DNA of 64,000 bases from Chlorobiota bacterium (GCA_014191195.1 BJGZ01000001.1:62001-126000); one strand, 5' to 3'. Positions 44,216 to 54,287 are shown, counted from the first letter of the stretch. The notes: generated by a model from the letters alone, not told the origin. Numbers and translations: made by a program.

Positions 44216-45871
44216 TTAGCTATGATCTCCTTGAAAACAACCGGCATCGTGGGGTGTCCAGGCTTTTGCAGTAGCCCTGCCACTTATTGTTAATGCCGCT
44301 GCTGACAATGATGGTAGTGAATCTGAATAAGAACAGATATAGGCGTCTGCAGGTAGATATGAATGAAGATAGGGGCTTCCTAAAAGCATTGCTATAACTG
44401 GTTTATCTTGTGTTATGTGGTCTAAAGCATGAAGTAAATATTCTGATAAGCCTACTGTTCCTTTATAAGACATAGGCTTAACAAATACTGCTAAAATGAT
44501 GATATCTACTGCTTGTACAGAATCCCTTAATTCATAAGCATCATTTGGTTCTATTTCAGAATTTATGAAGCCAAAATCACATTCATTCTCTAGAGTTTGT
44601 GCTAATACCCTAAAAAAAGCTACTCCTTTATCTAAGGTTTTTTGATCATCTCCATCTAAAACTGCAAAAGCTGCAAATGAAGTTTTTTCTGAAATGGGTA
44701 ATAGGTTTTTTGGATCATGAATAACCAATGCTTGTTTGGCAATATCCAAAGCTAACATTGCATGATTTTCCATTGTTTTGCTGTTTAAAGCTATTTTTTT
44801 TGAAGTAATTTTCTTAACAATAGTATCTCTGTTTTTATCGGAATATTCTATTGCTATAGGTGCTTCAGAAATCAATCCACACCATTGTTTTGCTTTGGCA
44901 ATTAAATGACAATTTTCCACAAGTAATTGATAAAAGTCTGGATCTTGTTCTGCTTTTCTTGCAACTGCATCTAATGCTTCTAAGGCATTATCTGGAACAA
45001 GTGCAATAGTGGCCCCTGCTTGTAAACATAGTATTGAAGCTTCGGCAGAAGTATAATATTTGCTGATTGCATGCATATCCAAGGCATCTGTAATGATAAT
45101 CCCTTTAAATTTCATGTGTTGTCTTAACAAATCTATCATGATTGTAGAGGACAAAGAAGCTGGTAGCCCAGAAGGGTCTAATGCAGGAATTGATAAATGC
45201 CCTATCATTATCGATTGTACATCTGCTTCGATAGCTTTTTGAAATGGAACTAATTCTCTTTGTTGCAATTGTGTTAAAGAATCATGTACTATGGGTAATG
45301 CAGAGTGTGAATCGGTTATTGTATTACCGTGTCCAGGAAAGTGTTTTGCACAAGCTAGAACAGATTGTGATTGCGTTCCTTTGATAAATTCTTTGATATG
45401 TTGTTCGGCATGAGATGGATATTCTGCAAAAGATCTAATATTAATAATTGGATTTTCTGGATGTGAGTTTATATCGCATACTGGCGCAAAATTCCAATGA
45501 ACTCCAATAGTTTTTGCTTCTAAAGCTATAGCTACTGCTGCCTTATATGTTAAATCTGGTTTTTTAGCTTGGGCAAGTGCCATTGCATGCGGAAAATCTG
45601 TCCCACCTTCTAAACGCATTGTTAAGCCATGCTCATAATCTGCACTAAATAATAGTGGTATAGCTGCTTCTTTTTGTAATTCATCAATAAGTGTAGCGGT
45701 ATATTCGACATCTCCTTGAAATACGCAAAAACCACCAATTCCTTGAGCAATTAAAGACATAATCTCTTGTTTACTAGAATCACTTTCTTGAATGGAATTA
45801 GGAACCAGTCTTGGCATTATGCATTGAGCAGCTGCTTCGCGTGGAGTAAGTTTCCAGATATGTTGAGGCAT
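44216..45871 (-). CDS. nagZ: Beta-N-acetylhexosaminidase, GH3 (NagZ-like)
   Basis: GH3 glycosidase, 551 residues. The NagZ loop motif KHFPGHGNTITDSHSALP carries the His/Asp general acid pair, and IIITDALDMHAI holds the nucleophile Asp. No signal peptide, so probably cytoplasmic, in peptidoglycan recycling. The C-terminal ~200 residues form the second GH3 domain but without a beta-lactamase fusion. First gene of nagZ-rsmB-malQ. A minus-strand TAATTTTG box at 45904-45911 is a candidate promoter. Confidence 0.88.
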   Translation of the reverse strand: MPQHIWKLTPREAAAQCIMPRLVPNSIQESDSSKQEIMSLIAQGIGGFCVFQGDVEYTATLIDELQKEAAIPLLFSADYEHGLTMRLEGGTDFPHAMALAQAKKPDLTYKAAVAIALEAKTIGVHWNFAPVCDINSHPENPIINIRSFAEYPSHAEQHIKEFIKGTQSQSVLACAKHFPGHGNTITDSHSALPIVHDSLTQLQQRELVPFQKAIEADVQSIMIGHLSIPALDPSGLPASLSSTIMIDLLRQHMKFKGIIITDALDMHAISKYYTSAEASILCLQAGATIALVPDNALEALDAVARKAEQDPDFYQLLVENCHLIAKAKQWCGLISEAPIAIEYSDKNRDTIVKKITSKKIALNSKTMENHAMLALDIAKQALVIHDPKNLLPISEKTSFAAFAVLDGDDQKTLDKGVAFFRVLAQTLENECDFGFINSEIEPNDAYELRDSVQAVDIIILAVFVKPMSYKGTVGLSEYLLHALDHITQDKPVIAMLLGSPYLHSYLPADAYICSYSDSLPSLSAAALTISGRATAKAWTPHDAGCFQGDHS

Positions 45872-45903
45872 AGTTTAGAAATAGAATAGAGGAATAGTAT
45901 GTG

Positions 45904-45911
45904 CAAAATTA
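45904..45911 (-). promoter_or_regulatory. -7 promoter box (TAATTTTG) for nagZ-rsmB-malQ
   Basis: Minus-strand TAATTTTG, 33 bases before the nagZ ATG, matching TAnnTTTG. Motif match only. Confidence 0.35.
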
Positions 45912-45972
45912 GATAATGTATGCTTTATTATTATAGATTATCAAAAGAAATACTAGCAAAAAGAGAAATGAA

Positions 45973-48900
45973 TTATTGTTTACGGAATGAAGATACCATT
46001 ACAAAATATCCAGGAATGGTATAAAGCGTTAAAATTAAAGAGAAAATCAAGCCACCAATAACAGCGATTCCCATAGAAATACGGCTTTGAGAGCCACCCC
46101 CAATTGCAAGAGCAATAGGTAAAACACCTAAAATTGTTGCAAGTGATGTCATTAATATTGGACGGAATCTGCCACTTGCAGCCTCTAATACTGCTTCGAA
46201 TGCTGGTAAAGATGTATTTTTTTTATGTGCAAATTCTATGATAAGAATAGCATTTTTAGTTACTAAACCAATGAGCATAATTATGCCGATTTCACTAAAA
46301 ATATTAAGTGTTTGTTTAAAAAGCCATAAAGAAAATACTGCACCTGCCAAAGCCATGGGTACACATAAAAGAATAATTAATGGGTCGACAAAACTTTCGA
46401 ATTGAGCAGCCAATACAAGATAAATCAGAATTAATGCAAGGATAAAAGCAAAAAGTAAACTAGATGAGCTTTCTGCGAAGTCTTTAGATGGGCCAGTTAA
46501 AGCTGTGGTAAAAGAAGGGTCTAATTGAGTATAAGCAATTGATTTCATAGCACTTATACCATCTCCTAAAGTATAGCCTTCGGCTAAGCCTGCAGAAACA
46601 GTTGCAGAAACTGATCTATTATAATGGTATACAGATGGTGGGGCACTACTTTCATTAAAATGTGTAACATTATGTAATTGAACAAGCGACTCTGTATTAG
46701 ATTTTACATACATAGATTGAATATCAATAATATCATTTCTTGTATTTCTTTCTGCCTGGCCAATTACTTGATATTGCCTTCCATCTTTTACAAAATAACC
46801 ATAGCGTTGTCCAGCTAAGGCAAATTGCAATGTTTGTGCAATATCACTTGTATATACTCCTAATGATCTAGCTTTTTCTCTATCAATAGACACTCTGAGT
46901 TCTGGTTTGGTAAATTTTAAATTAACATCTACGATGGCAAATTCTGGTCTTTTAGAAGCTTCCTCTAAAAATCCAGGTAAGATTGAACGTAATTTTTCTA
47001 AATCTGAAGCTTGAATTACAAATTGAACAGGAAGTCCGGCTTGGCCAGAACCAGCAGTAGATATTGTTTGTTCTTGAATCACCACACCTTTTGCTGCAGG
47101 TAATTGTTTAATTAATCGATTAACTTGGTCTGCAATCTGCATTTGACTTCTTTTTCTATCTTTTGGATTTACTAGCATCAATCGAGTCATTGCTGTATTT
47201 GTAGAACTTGTGCCGAAAGTTGGTGAAGTTACTGTTAGAATCGAGCTTTTTTCGGGGATTGAATCCATTAATAGGCTATAAATAGAATGCACATAAGAAT
47301 CCATAAATTCGAATGTTGCTCCCTCATGTGCAGTTGCGCTAATTCTCATTCTACTTTTATCTTGTAAAGGAGCAATTTCTGAACTTAAGTCCTTTCCAAA
47401 AAACCATATCATTAAAAAAGAAAAGAAGGTAATGAGAAGGGTATATACAGGTTTTTTTAGGAAGGATTCAAGAGAGTTTTTATATGCTTGAATACATCTT
47501 AGTAATATATTTTCTGACCATATATATAATGATCCATGCTTTTCTACAGGTTTGATAAGCCTAGAACTTAGCATTGGAGTTAATGTTAACGATACAAAAG
47601 CAGAAATAAGAACAGATCCAGCTACAACTATTCCAAATTCTCTAAAAAGTCTACCTGTTAATCCTTGTAAAAAGATAATTGGAAGAAAAACTGCCGCTAA
47701 TGTGATTGTGGTAGACAAAACAGCAAAAAAGATCTCTTTGGCACCTTCATGCGATGCTTGTAAGGGGTCCATTCCTTGTTCTGTTTTCGAAAAAATATTT
47801 TCTAATACCACAATGGCATCATCAACAACAAGTCCTGTAGCTAATACAATACCTAATAGAGTAAGAACATTGATTGAATAATCTAAAACATACATTATAA
47901 AGAATGTACCAATCAAAGAGATAGGGATAGCCAAAACAGGAATGAGAGTTGTGCGCCAATTTCTAAGAAAAACAAAAAGGATTAATACAACCAAAAGGAA
48001 TGCAATGAATAATGTTTCAGCAACCTCTGTAAGTGAGTCTTTAATTGATTCTGTGGTATCAAGCAGGATTGTTAAACGAAGATCTTCGGGTAAGTCTTGT
48101 TTAATTTGATCTATTCTTTTATAAAATTCTTTAGCGATTGCTATATGATTAGCCCCGGGTTGAGGAGTAATAGCAATACCAAACATTGGTTTGCCATTTG
48201 TTCTTAATATTGTTTTGATATTTTCTGCTTCTAATCTAGCTATTCCTATATCAGAAAATTTGACTGTTTTTCCATCAAAATATCGAATAATCAGATTATT
48301 GAAATCTTCAGTAGTTTGTAATCTACCCAAAGTTCTTACTGTAACTTCGGTAGTATTTCCTTCTACACTACCAGAAGGTAATTCTATATTTTCTTTATCT
48401 AAAGCATATTTTACATCTAAAGGAGTAAGCCCATAAGCAGAAAGTTTTTGAGGATTCATCCATAATCGCATTGCATATTTTTTTTCACCCCAAATACGTA
48501 TTTCACTAACACCTGGAATTGTTTGTAAGCTTTTTCTAATCGTATTTGTAGCTATATCGCTTATTTCTAGGATATCTCTTTCATCGCTTTGTACTGTAAC
48601 TACAAGTATTGCATCACTATTTGCATCAGCTTTTGATACAGTTGGTGGGTCCATATCAGCTGGTAATTGTCTTTGCGATCTCGAAACTCTATCTCTTACA
48701 TCATTGGCGGCATTTTCTAAACCACTTCCTAATTCAAATTCTGCTGTAATTGTACATGCGCCATCACGGCTAACTGAAATAAGTGAAGTAATGCCAGCTA
48801 TTCCATTAAGAGATTCTTCTAAAGGTTCGGTAATTTTTGATTCAATAATATCAGCATTTGCACCAGGATACACTGCATTAACTGTGATAATTGGTGGTTC

Positions 48901-49020
48901 TACAGCAGGAAATTCTCTAATTCCTAAATATGTATAGCCAATTGCGCCAAAAAGGACAATTACTATAGACATCACGATAGTAAGAACTGGCCTTGAAATA
49001 CTGATAGAGGATAATTGCAT
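45973..49020 (-). CDS. RND-family multidrug efflux permease (AcrB/MexB-like)
   Basis: Proton-driven exporter of the inner membrane, 1015 residues, the HAE1 type. It begins with SSISISRPVLTIVMSIVIVLFGAIGY, has the TM4 proton-relay pattern VVDDAIVVLENI, and a second half with 11 further hydrophobic helices ending near LYTIPGYFVMV. Large periplasmic loops after TM1 and TM7. No membrane-fusion protein or TolC-like channel gene is adjacent: the upstream neighbours are tcdA and tatD. ATG at 49020, six bases from tcdA. Substrate unknown. Confidence 0.93.
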   Translation of the reverse strand: MQLSSISISRPVLTIVMSIVIVLFGAIGYTYLGIREFPAVEPPIITVNAVYPGANADIIESKITEPLEESLNGIAGITSLISVSRDGACTITAEFELGSGLENAANDVRDRVSRSQRQLPADMDPPTVSKADANSDAILVVTVQSDERDILEISDIATNTIRKSLQTIPGVSEIRIWGEKKYAMRLWMNPQKLSAYGLTPLDVKYALDKENIELPSGSVEGNTTEVTVRTLGRLQTTEDFNNLIIRYFDGKTVKFSDIGIARLEAENIKTILRTNGKPMFGIAITPQPGANHIAIAKEFYKRIDQIKQDLPEDLRLTILLDTTESIKDSLTEVAETLFIAFLLVVLILFVFLRNWRTTLIPVLAIPISLIGTFFIMYVLDYSINVLTLLGIVLATGLVVDDAIVVLENIFSKTEQGMDPLQASHEGAKEIFFAVLSTTITLAAVFLPIIFLQGLTGRLFREFGIVVAGSVLISAFVSLTLTPMLSSRLIKPVEKHGSLYIWSENILLRCIQAYKNSLESFLKKPVYTLLITFFSFLMIWFFGKDLSSEIAPLQDKSRMRISATAHEGATFEFMDSYVHSIYSLLMDSIPEKSSILTVTSPTFGTSSTNTAMTRLMLVNPKDRKRSQMQIADQVNRLIKQLPAAKGVVIQEQTISTAGSGQAGLPVQFVIQASDLEKLRSILPGFLEEASKRPEFAIVDVNLKFTKPELRVSIDREKARSLGVYTSDIAQTLQFALAGQRYGYFVKDGRQYQVIGQAERNTRNDIIDIQSMYVKSNTESLVQLHNVTHFNESSAPPSVYHYNRSVSATVSAGLAEGYTLGDGISAMKSIAYTQLDPSFTTALTGPSKDFAESSSSLLFAFILALILIYLVLAAQFESFVDPLIILLCVPMALAGAVFSLWLFKQTLNIFSEIGIIMLIGLVTKNAILIIEFAHKKNTSLPAFEAVLEAASGRFRPILMTSLATILGVLPIALAIGGGSQSRISMGIAVIGGLIFSLILTLYTIPGYFVMVSSFRKQ

Positions 49021-49026
49021 GTATGC

Positions 49027-49812
49027 TTATTCTTTTATATGTTGTTCTAGAATAGGAATAGGTTTTTTTAGATGTATCGTGCCCATTAAATCTCTTAATA
49101 CCACCGATGCACAATGTCCACCAAATAATGCTGGTATATAGGAAACTGTTCCATAATAAGAGCGCTTATTTAATGTATTTTCTGTTAACTGCATAGCTTG
49201 TTCAGAAACCTCTTCGGGTGAAAATACTGCTGTAATACCAGATCTGATGCCACTTCTATATAATTTTTTCTTTAAATATCTGGCAAGCTTACAATGGTGA
49301 ACTTGATTAAAGTCTGCAATGTCTATCAGTGTGGGGTCTGTTTTACCACCCGCGCCCATTGAACTAACAATCGGATAGCCTTTTGCATATGCTTTTTTTA
49401 ATAAACTTATCTTAGGTGCTAAAGTATCGATACAATCTACTACATAATCAAAATTAGGGACTAATATTTCATCAATAATTTCACGCATAATAAATGTATT
49501 ATGAACAGTTAATCGCAAATCTGGATTTATATCTAATAATCTTTCTTGCATGATTTCTGTTTTCCATTTGCCAATTGTAGACACCAAAGCTGGTAATTGT
49601 CTATTGCGATTTGTTGTATCTACTGTGTCTCCATCTACAATTGTTAAGGCCCCAATTCCACCACGAACTAAGAATTCGGCAGCATATGAGCCCACGCCAC
49701 CTAGTCCGACAACTAATACATGTTTATCTAATAATGAACCTAATGTATCATTACCAAATAATAAGGCAGAACGACTATTCCAATGTGGAACTTTTGATTC
49801 AGATATGTCCAT
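49027..49812 (-). CDS. tcdA: tRNA threonylcarbamoyladenosine dehydratase (ThiF/TcdA type)
   Basis: E1-like ATP-dependent enzyme cyclising t6A to ct6A in tRNA. 261 residues. Nucleotide motif GLGGVGSYAAEFLVRGGIG, then VDGDTVDTTNRNRQ, the DCIDTLAPKISLL segment and SSMGAGGKTDPTLIDIADF. Family relatives include MoeB/ThiF, but the NQ-VHHCKLARYLKKKL part and the lack of a zinc CxxC pair favour TcdA. Overlaps tatD by 14 bases. Confidence 0.9.
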   Translation of the reverse strand: MDISESKVPHWNSRSALLFGNDTLGSLLDKHVLVVGLGGVGSYAAEFLVRGGIGALTIVDGDTVDTTNRNRQLPALVSTIGKWKTEIMQERLLDINPDLRLTVHNTFIMREIIDEILVPNFDYVVDCIDTLAPKISLLKKAYAKGYPIVSSMGAGGKTDPTLIDIADFNQVHHCKLARYLKKKLYRSGIRSGITAVFSPEEVSEQAMQLTENTLNKRSYYGTVSYIPALFGGHCASVVLRDLMGTIHLKKPIPILEQHIKE

Positions 49813-50485
49813 ATATTGAGTGTATTGTATGTTCTATTGAAAAAGTTAAATCTTCTAATGTCATTTGTTTTGCTTTTGATGCTGCTTTGTAGATTTCTGA
49901 AATTGATACTGTAGATATATCTGTTTCAAATACTAATTGCTTATCTGGTATCATGTTCATCATATCTACTATAGATTGTCGATTATCTAATAAAACGACT
50001 CCAATGCTAAGAATCATATTTCTGTTCAATAATAATTCTGCAATTTCTGGATTTCTATTGAATCCATGAACTATCCATGGCATTTTTGGGCTAAAATCTT
50101 TATGAATTCTTAATAATTCATTAAATGCTTTTACACAATGAATTATTAATGGTTTCTTAAATGTTTCTGATAATTCTGCATGTTTAATAAATATTGTTTC
50201 TTGCGCAGACATGTCAGCTTTTGCATATCGATCTAATCCACATTCACCAATACCGATAATCGATTGTGCATGTTCTTTTATGAAAGAAAAAAAACTATCT
50301 ATGTTTACAACATGACAATTCCACGGATGAATGCCAATTGTATAGAGTGAATATTTATTGATATTATTAAGAATATGAAATTGCTCTTTAGGCAATGATA
50401 TATCTAATGAAATGATAGGTTTTGACAGCTCTTTATCATGCTGTACACTATAAGAATCTATATGTGTATGATTATTAAAAAACAC
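49799..50485 (-). CDS. TatD-family metal-dependent hydrolase
   Basis: 228 residues, TIM-barrel deoxyribonuclease-like hydrolase. Metal ligands: the HxH pair in NHTHID at the N-terminus, IGECGLD, IIHCVKA, the VHGF histidine and FETDIS near the end. Shorter than typical TatD (~260). The start is GTG at 50485 because the HxH motif lies only six residues in. Substrate may be DNA or a nucleotide; not resolvable. Heads the tatD-tcdA-RND transcript. Confidence 0.87.
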   Translation of the reverse strand: MFFNNHTHIDSYSVQHDKELSKPIISLDISLPKEQFHILNNINKYSLYTIGIHPWNCHVVNIDSFFSFIKEHAQSIIGIGECGLDRYAKADMSAQETIFIKHAELSETFKKPLIIHCVKAFNELLRIHKDFSPKMPWIVHGFNRNPEIAELLLNRNMILSIGVVLLDNRQSIVDMMNMIPDKQLVFETDISTVSISEIYKAASKAKQMTLEDLTFSIEHTIHSIYGHI

Positions 50486-50556
50486 AATTTTGCTAAAAAT
50501 ATTTGCAAAAGGTAAAAAAATCTCTATTTTCGCATCTCGATTTTAGAGAGCAAGAA

Positions 50557-50629
50557 GCCAACTTAGCTCAGCTGGTAGAGCAGCTGATTTGTAATCAGCA
50601 GGTCATCGGTTCAAGTCCGATAGTTGGCT
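50557..50629 (+). tRNA. tRNA-Thr (TGT)
   Basis: 73-base cloverleaf: acceptor GCCAACT/AGTTGGC, D stem GCTC/GAGC, anticodon stem GCTGA/TCAGC with loop TTTGTAA giving anticodon TGT, T arm with GTTCAAGTC. CCA is not encoded. A terminator follows at once. Confidence 0.96.
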
Positions 50630-50633
50630 CTCA

Positions 50634-50663
50634 AGCCGGAATAGTTAATATTCCGGCTTTTTT
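50634..50663 (+). terminator. Rho-independent terminator after tRNA-Thr
   Basis: Ten-base stem AGCCGGAATA/TATTCCGGCT with a GTTAA loop, then a T-run. It ends the tRNA transcript before folC. Confidence 0.92.
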
Positions 50664-50731
50664 ATTTATATGCAAAGTTAGTAAACTGACACTTGATACT
50701 TGATTTTGTCTTATTTCTTTTTTGATTTCTT

Positions 50732-52039
50732 ATGTCTCAAAAAGATTCGATTCAGGATTTACTTAACTATTTATTTTCCCTACATCGCTTTGGTATAAAG
50801 CCTGGTTTAGATAGAATACAGTTTTTATTGTCTTTTTTAGAAAATCCTGAAACCTTGTATCCATGCATTCATGTTGCTGGAACCAATGGAAAGGGTTCTG
50901 TATGTTCCATTTTAGCATCAATTTTACAAAGTGCAGGATATAGAACTGGCTTATATACTTCGCCTCATATACGCTTATTCAATGAAAGAATAAGAATAAA
51001 TGGAGAATGTATTCCTAATGAAGATATTGCCCGTTTAGCTTCTAAGTTGATGCCTGAAATTGAAAAAGAACATACTACATTTTTTGAAGTTACTACTGCA
51101 ATGGCTTTTGCTTGGTTTGCAGAGCAGAATGTAGATATTGCAATTATAGAAACTGGCATGGGTGGAAGATTAGATGCTACTAATGTTATCGAATCGCCAT
51201 TAGCTACAATCATTACTTCTATAGATTTAGATCATACTGAATATTTAGGGTCTGATTTACTTTCTATTGCGAGCGAAAAAGCTGGTATTATGAAAATTGG
51301 TTCACCTGTTATTATAGGAGAATCTAGAATCGAATTACTGTCGTTTTTTAAAAGTTTTGCAATACATAAACAAGCATCTTCTTGTATAATTATAGATGAA
51401 AAATCTGCTGTATATTCTGTTCTATACAATAGGGATCTTTCTATGCATATAGATCTTTCTATTGGAAATCAGAAGTATGTAGAAGTAAAATCAGAAAGAG
51501 CTGGCCTTCATCAAATTCGAAATATTCAAACTGCTCTTCTTGCTTTACATGAAATATCTGAATTATTCCCTTGTGATGAGCTTTCAATAAGAAAAGGTAT
51601 AGAATTCACTTCTTTGATTTCTGGTATTCATGGTAGAATTCAATTATTACAGACAAATCCTCCTGTAATAATTGATGTTGGGCATAATCCTGCTTGTATT
51701 AAGCGTCTTCTTGAAACAATAGATATGTGTGGTTATTCACATAATAAATGGCAAATAGTGTTTGGTGCTATGGCTGATAAGCCTATACAAGAAATGATTA
51801 GATTATTTGCGCCTTATTGTGATGTTTTATTAGCATGCTCGCCTAATATAGAAAGGGCCATGCCGGCTTCACAACTAGCTTTATTATCTAAAGACTTTAT
51901 ACAGGATACTGAATATTTCCAATCTGTTGCCGAGGCAGTTTACCAAGGAATTGATTCAAAAAAACCATTGCTAATTACGGGATCATTTTATCTAGCAGAA
52001 GAAGCATTCCGCGCTTTAGATACAATTCAATTCACGTAA
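50732..52039 (+). CDS. folC: Folylpolyglutamate synthase / dihydrofolate synthase
   Basis: Mur-ligase-like enzyme adding glutamate to folates. 435 residues. P-loop HVAGTNGKGSVCSILASIL, TSPHIRLFNERIRI, the metal site MGGRLDATNVI and the C-terminal substrate domain with VIIDVGHNPACI. ATG at 50732. Monocistronic, convergent with the HEPN gene. Together with folP and folA it gives three folate genes in the window. Confidence 0.95.
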   Translation: MSQKDSIQDLLNYLFSLHRFGIKPGLDRIQFLLSFLENPETLYPCIHVAGTNGKGSVCSILASILQSAGYRTGLYTSPHIRLFNERIRINGECIPNEDIARLASKLMPEIEKEHTTFFEVTTAMAFAWFAEQNVDIAIIETGMGGRLDATNVIESPLATIITSIDLDHTEYLGSDLLSIASEKAGIMKIGSPVIIGESRIELLSFFKSFAIHKQASSCIIIDEKSAVYSVLYNRDLSMHIDLSIGNQKYVEVKSERAGLHQIRNIQTALLALHEISELFPCDELSIRKGIEFTSLISGIHGRIQLLQTNPPVIIDVGHNPACIKRLLETIDMCGYSHNKWQIVFGAMADKPIQEMIRLFAPYCDVLLACSPNIERAMPASQLALLSKDFIQDTEYFQSVAEAVYQGIDSKKPLLITGSFYLAEEAFRALDTIQFT

Positions 52040-52051
52040 AAACATTCAAAG

Positions 52052-52690
52052 TTATAATGGTGGATACATTAATAATCCCCAATCGACATCTGGATTCTGA
52101 ATAATGATATTCATAATAATTGGCACAAATTGATTCATTATAAGTAGGCATTGTTGTAATTGTTGACGGTTCATTTTTCCGCCATGCGTAGACCCACCAT
52201 GAGTAAGTTGATTTCTCAGAATATAAATTCTTTCAATTACTGTCATGCAGTATAAAAGAATATTCCTTTGCTCTTTACATTGTTTTGCTTTCTGTATTGA
52301 TTGTTCAAAATTAAATTCCCATTCTGTATCATCACCATGGACAGTTTGCCAAAAATCACGGAATAAATAAGGGTTGTCGATAATATCTTCTGCTTGTTCA
52401 AAACAATCTTCCCACAAACATTGAGATATACTATTATGCTTATCATGATCAATAAGTTTAGATAAGAATTCCCACATTTTTCCCCTTTCATCTTTATATA
52501 TTTCTTCTAGTAAAGAAGCATAGCAAGCATTAAAAGATGTCCACAAACACATAAAACGTAAATCATCTGATAAAGATTCGTTTTCTGAAGCCTTTAGCCA
52601 AGAAATACCCCTATGAACTCGAGTTCTTGTATCTTCATTTATTATAGAAGATTGTATTAAGCGAATCTTCAATTCATGTGATATGCTCAT
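52052..52690 (-). CDS. HEPN-domain protein, possible RNase
   Basis: 212 residues, helical. The HEPN motif Rx4H is R159-NQLT-H164, in the context ILRNQLTHGG, which in HEPN toxins and Cas13-like enzymes forms the RNase site. The rest (LWTSFNACYASLL and helices to ~150) resembles stand-alone HEPN proteins of bacteria. No partner nucleotidyltransferase antitoxin lies next to it; it follows the M28 peptidase by three bases at the end of the ybbR-dnaG operon. RNase activity is inference. Confidence 0.75.
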   Translation of the reverse strand: MSISHELKIRLIQSSIINEDTRTRVHRGISWLKASENESLSDDLRFMCLWTSFNACYASLLEEIYKDERGKMWEFLSKLIDHDKHNSISQCLWEDCFEQAEDIIDNPYLFRDFWQTVHGDDTEWEFNFEQSIQKAKQCKEQRNILLYCMTVIERIYILRNQLTHGGSTHGGKMNRQQLQQCLLIMNQFVPIIMNIIIQNPDVDWGLLMYPPL

Positions 52691-52693
52691 TCT

Positions 52694-54277
52694 TTATTCC
52701 TGTAATTCATCACCCGGCATAGATGTAAATGGAAGTCTGCCCTCCAAATTAGCTGTCTTCTGTGCTGTATGAATACACAATGTGGTAATCTTTACAATCT
52801 TTTCTAGATTAATTTTTTCAATTTCATCTCCAACTTTATGATAATCTTCGTGCTCTCCTGTAAAATAAAAGATAACAGGTATTTTCTTTAATGCAAAGCT
52901 GGCCTGATCACTACGATAAAAGAAATTTTCTACGGTATATTCAAGTGTAAATTTATCTTGACCGAATAATCGTTCATTTTCTTCTTCATTAAGAGTGATC
53001 AGTTCTTTGCATCTAGTATTACCACCTATAAAAAGGGAAGAGACATCATTTCTACCGATCATATCCATATTAAGCATAGCAACACATTGTTGAATTGGCA
53101 AAGGAGGATTATCTACAAAAGCTTTAGATCCCAGAAGACCTTTTTCTTCGCCGCTAAAGTTTACGAATACAATATTTCTTTTGGGTTTGTGTTTTGCATT
53201 AACAAAAGATTCAGCAGCTAATAAAACTCCTGTAGTACCACTTGCATTATCATCAGCCCCATTATAGATAGAATCTTCACCAGGTTTGCTAGGTTTTCCA
53301 GTGCCGATATGATCATAATGTGCACCTATAACGACATATTCATCAGTTTTTTCTTCAGCTGGAAGCATGCTCATAACATTTCTGACAGGTACTTTTTCTG
53401 TAGTTAATGTAATATATAATGAATTAACAGTAGCAGAAAGATCTTTTGACACTGGAATAAGGGATATTTCTATGGGATTAATGAGAGATTTTAGGGAATC
53501 TACGCTACCGAATATATATTCGGCAACTTTTTCACCAACATGAATAATTGGAAAATCTGGAGAGCCTTGTCTTTTTCTAGATAAAGGTAATGCATCTGCA
53601 GGAATATTAGGATAAAGCGATGGCCAAGGAAAGCCAATTGGTTTTAAGCGTAAAGTAGTAAGTGGATCATTGATAATGATCATGCCGATTGCACCTTTTT
53701 GCGCAGCCAAGCGAATTTTAGATGTCATTCTAGAATATTTTGTGTTCTTTTTTCCATCGAAAATGCTTTTTTCATTATTTGATTGAGGTTCACCTCTAAG
53801 AATGACAACAATTTTCCCTTTTACATCTATCGAAGCATAATCATCATATGAAAATTCGGATGCAGTGATCCCATAACCTACAAACACCATAGCCGCATTA
53901 TGAACTTTCTGTTTTCCTGAGTACTCAAAAGGAATAAAGTCATCTTTTAAAGCAAGTGGTAATTGTGTCCCATTTTTTTCTAAGATACATACTGTAGGAG
54001 TGTCTAAATGAAGTCTTTCTAGAGTATAATTATGGAAATATGAACCTTGAATAGGTGATAAGCCTAAAGACTTATAATGATTAGCGATATATTCCGCAGC
54101 TTTTTCGAGTTCTGGGCTAGGAGTATTTCTGCCACGCATAGAATCAGAGGCAAGAAAACCTAAATGTTGTGCGGCCTTTTGTGCAGAAATTGAGGGTAAA
54201 TTATGAGTTATATCTTGAGCTTGAATTACATTGAGGGCATTACATGCTATAAGGATAGAAAGAATAATATAATTCAT
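52694..54277 (-). CDS. Secreted M28-family aminopeptidase with PA domain
   Basis: 527 residues with an N-terminal signal peptide (ILSILIACNALNVIQAQ). A PA insert lies around residues 120-260 (IDVKGKIVVILRGEP). The M28 zinc site is visible: AHYDHIG, NGADDNASGT, FVNFSGEEKGLLGS, LNMDMIGRND and the final His in TGEHEDYHKVGD. It should trim peptides in the periplasm or outside. Third gene of the ybbR-dnaG-M28-HEPN unit. Confidence 0.93.
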   Translation of the reverse strand: MNYIILSILIACNALNVIQAQDITHNLPSISAQKAAQHLGFLASDSMRGRNTPSPELEKAAEYIANHYKSLGLSPIQGSYFHNYTLERLHLDTPTVCILEKNGTQLPLALKDDFIPFEYSGKQKVHNAAMVFVGYGITASEFSYDDYASIDVKGKIVVILRGEPQSNNEKSIFDGKKNTKYSRMTSKIRLAAQKGAIGMIIINDPLTTLRLKPIGFPWPSLYPNIPADALPLSRKRQGSPDFPIIHVGEKVAEYIFGSVDSLKSLINPIEISLIPVSKDLSATVNSLYITLTTEKVPVRNVMSMLPAEEKTDEYVVIGAHYDHIGTGKPSKPGEDSIYNGADDNASGTTGVLLAAESFVNAKHKPKRNIVFVNFSGEEKGLLGSKAFVDNPPLPIQQCVAMLNMDMIGRNDVSSLFIGGNTRCKELITLNEEENERLFGQDKFTLEYTVENFFYRSDQASFALKKIPVIFYFTGEHEDYHKVGDEIEKINLEKIVKITTLCIHTAQKTANLEGRLPFTSMPGDELQE

Positions 54278-54287
54278 ATATAAAACT

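Noticed and set aside
44215-44283. 23-codon upstream extension of rsmB into nagZ
   Set aside because: It overlaps the coding end of nagZ and is followed by a good ATG one base past the nagZ stop.
49550-49892. Two overlapping plus-strand ORFs opposite tcdA
   Set aside because: Both oppose the nucleotide-binding region of tcdA and have no recognisable features.
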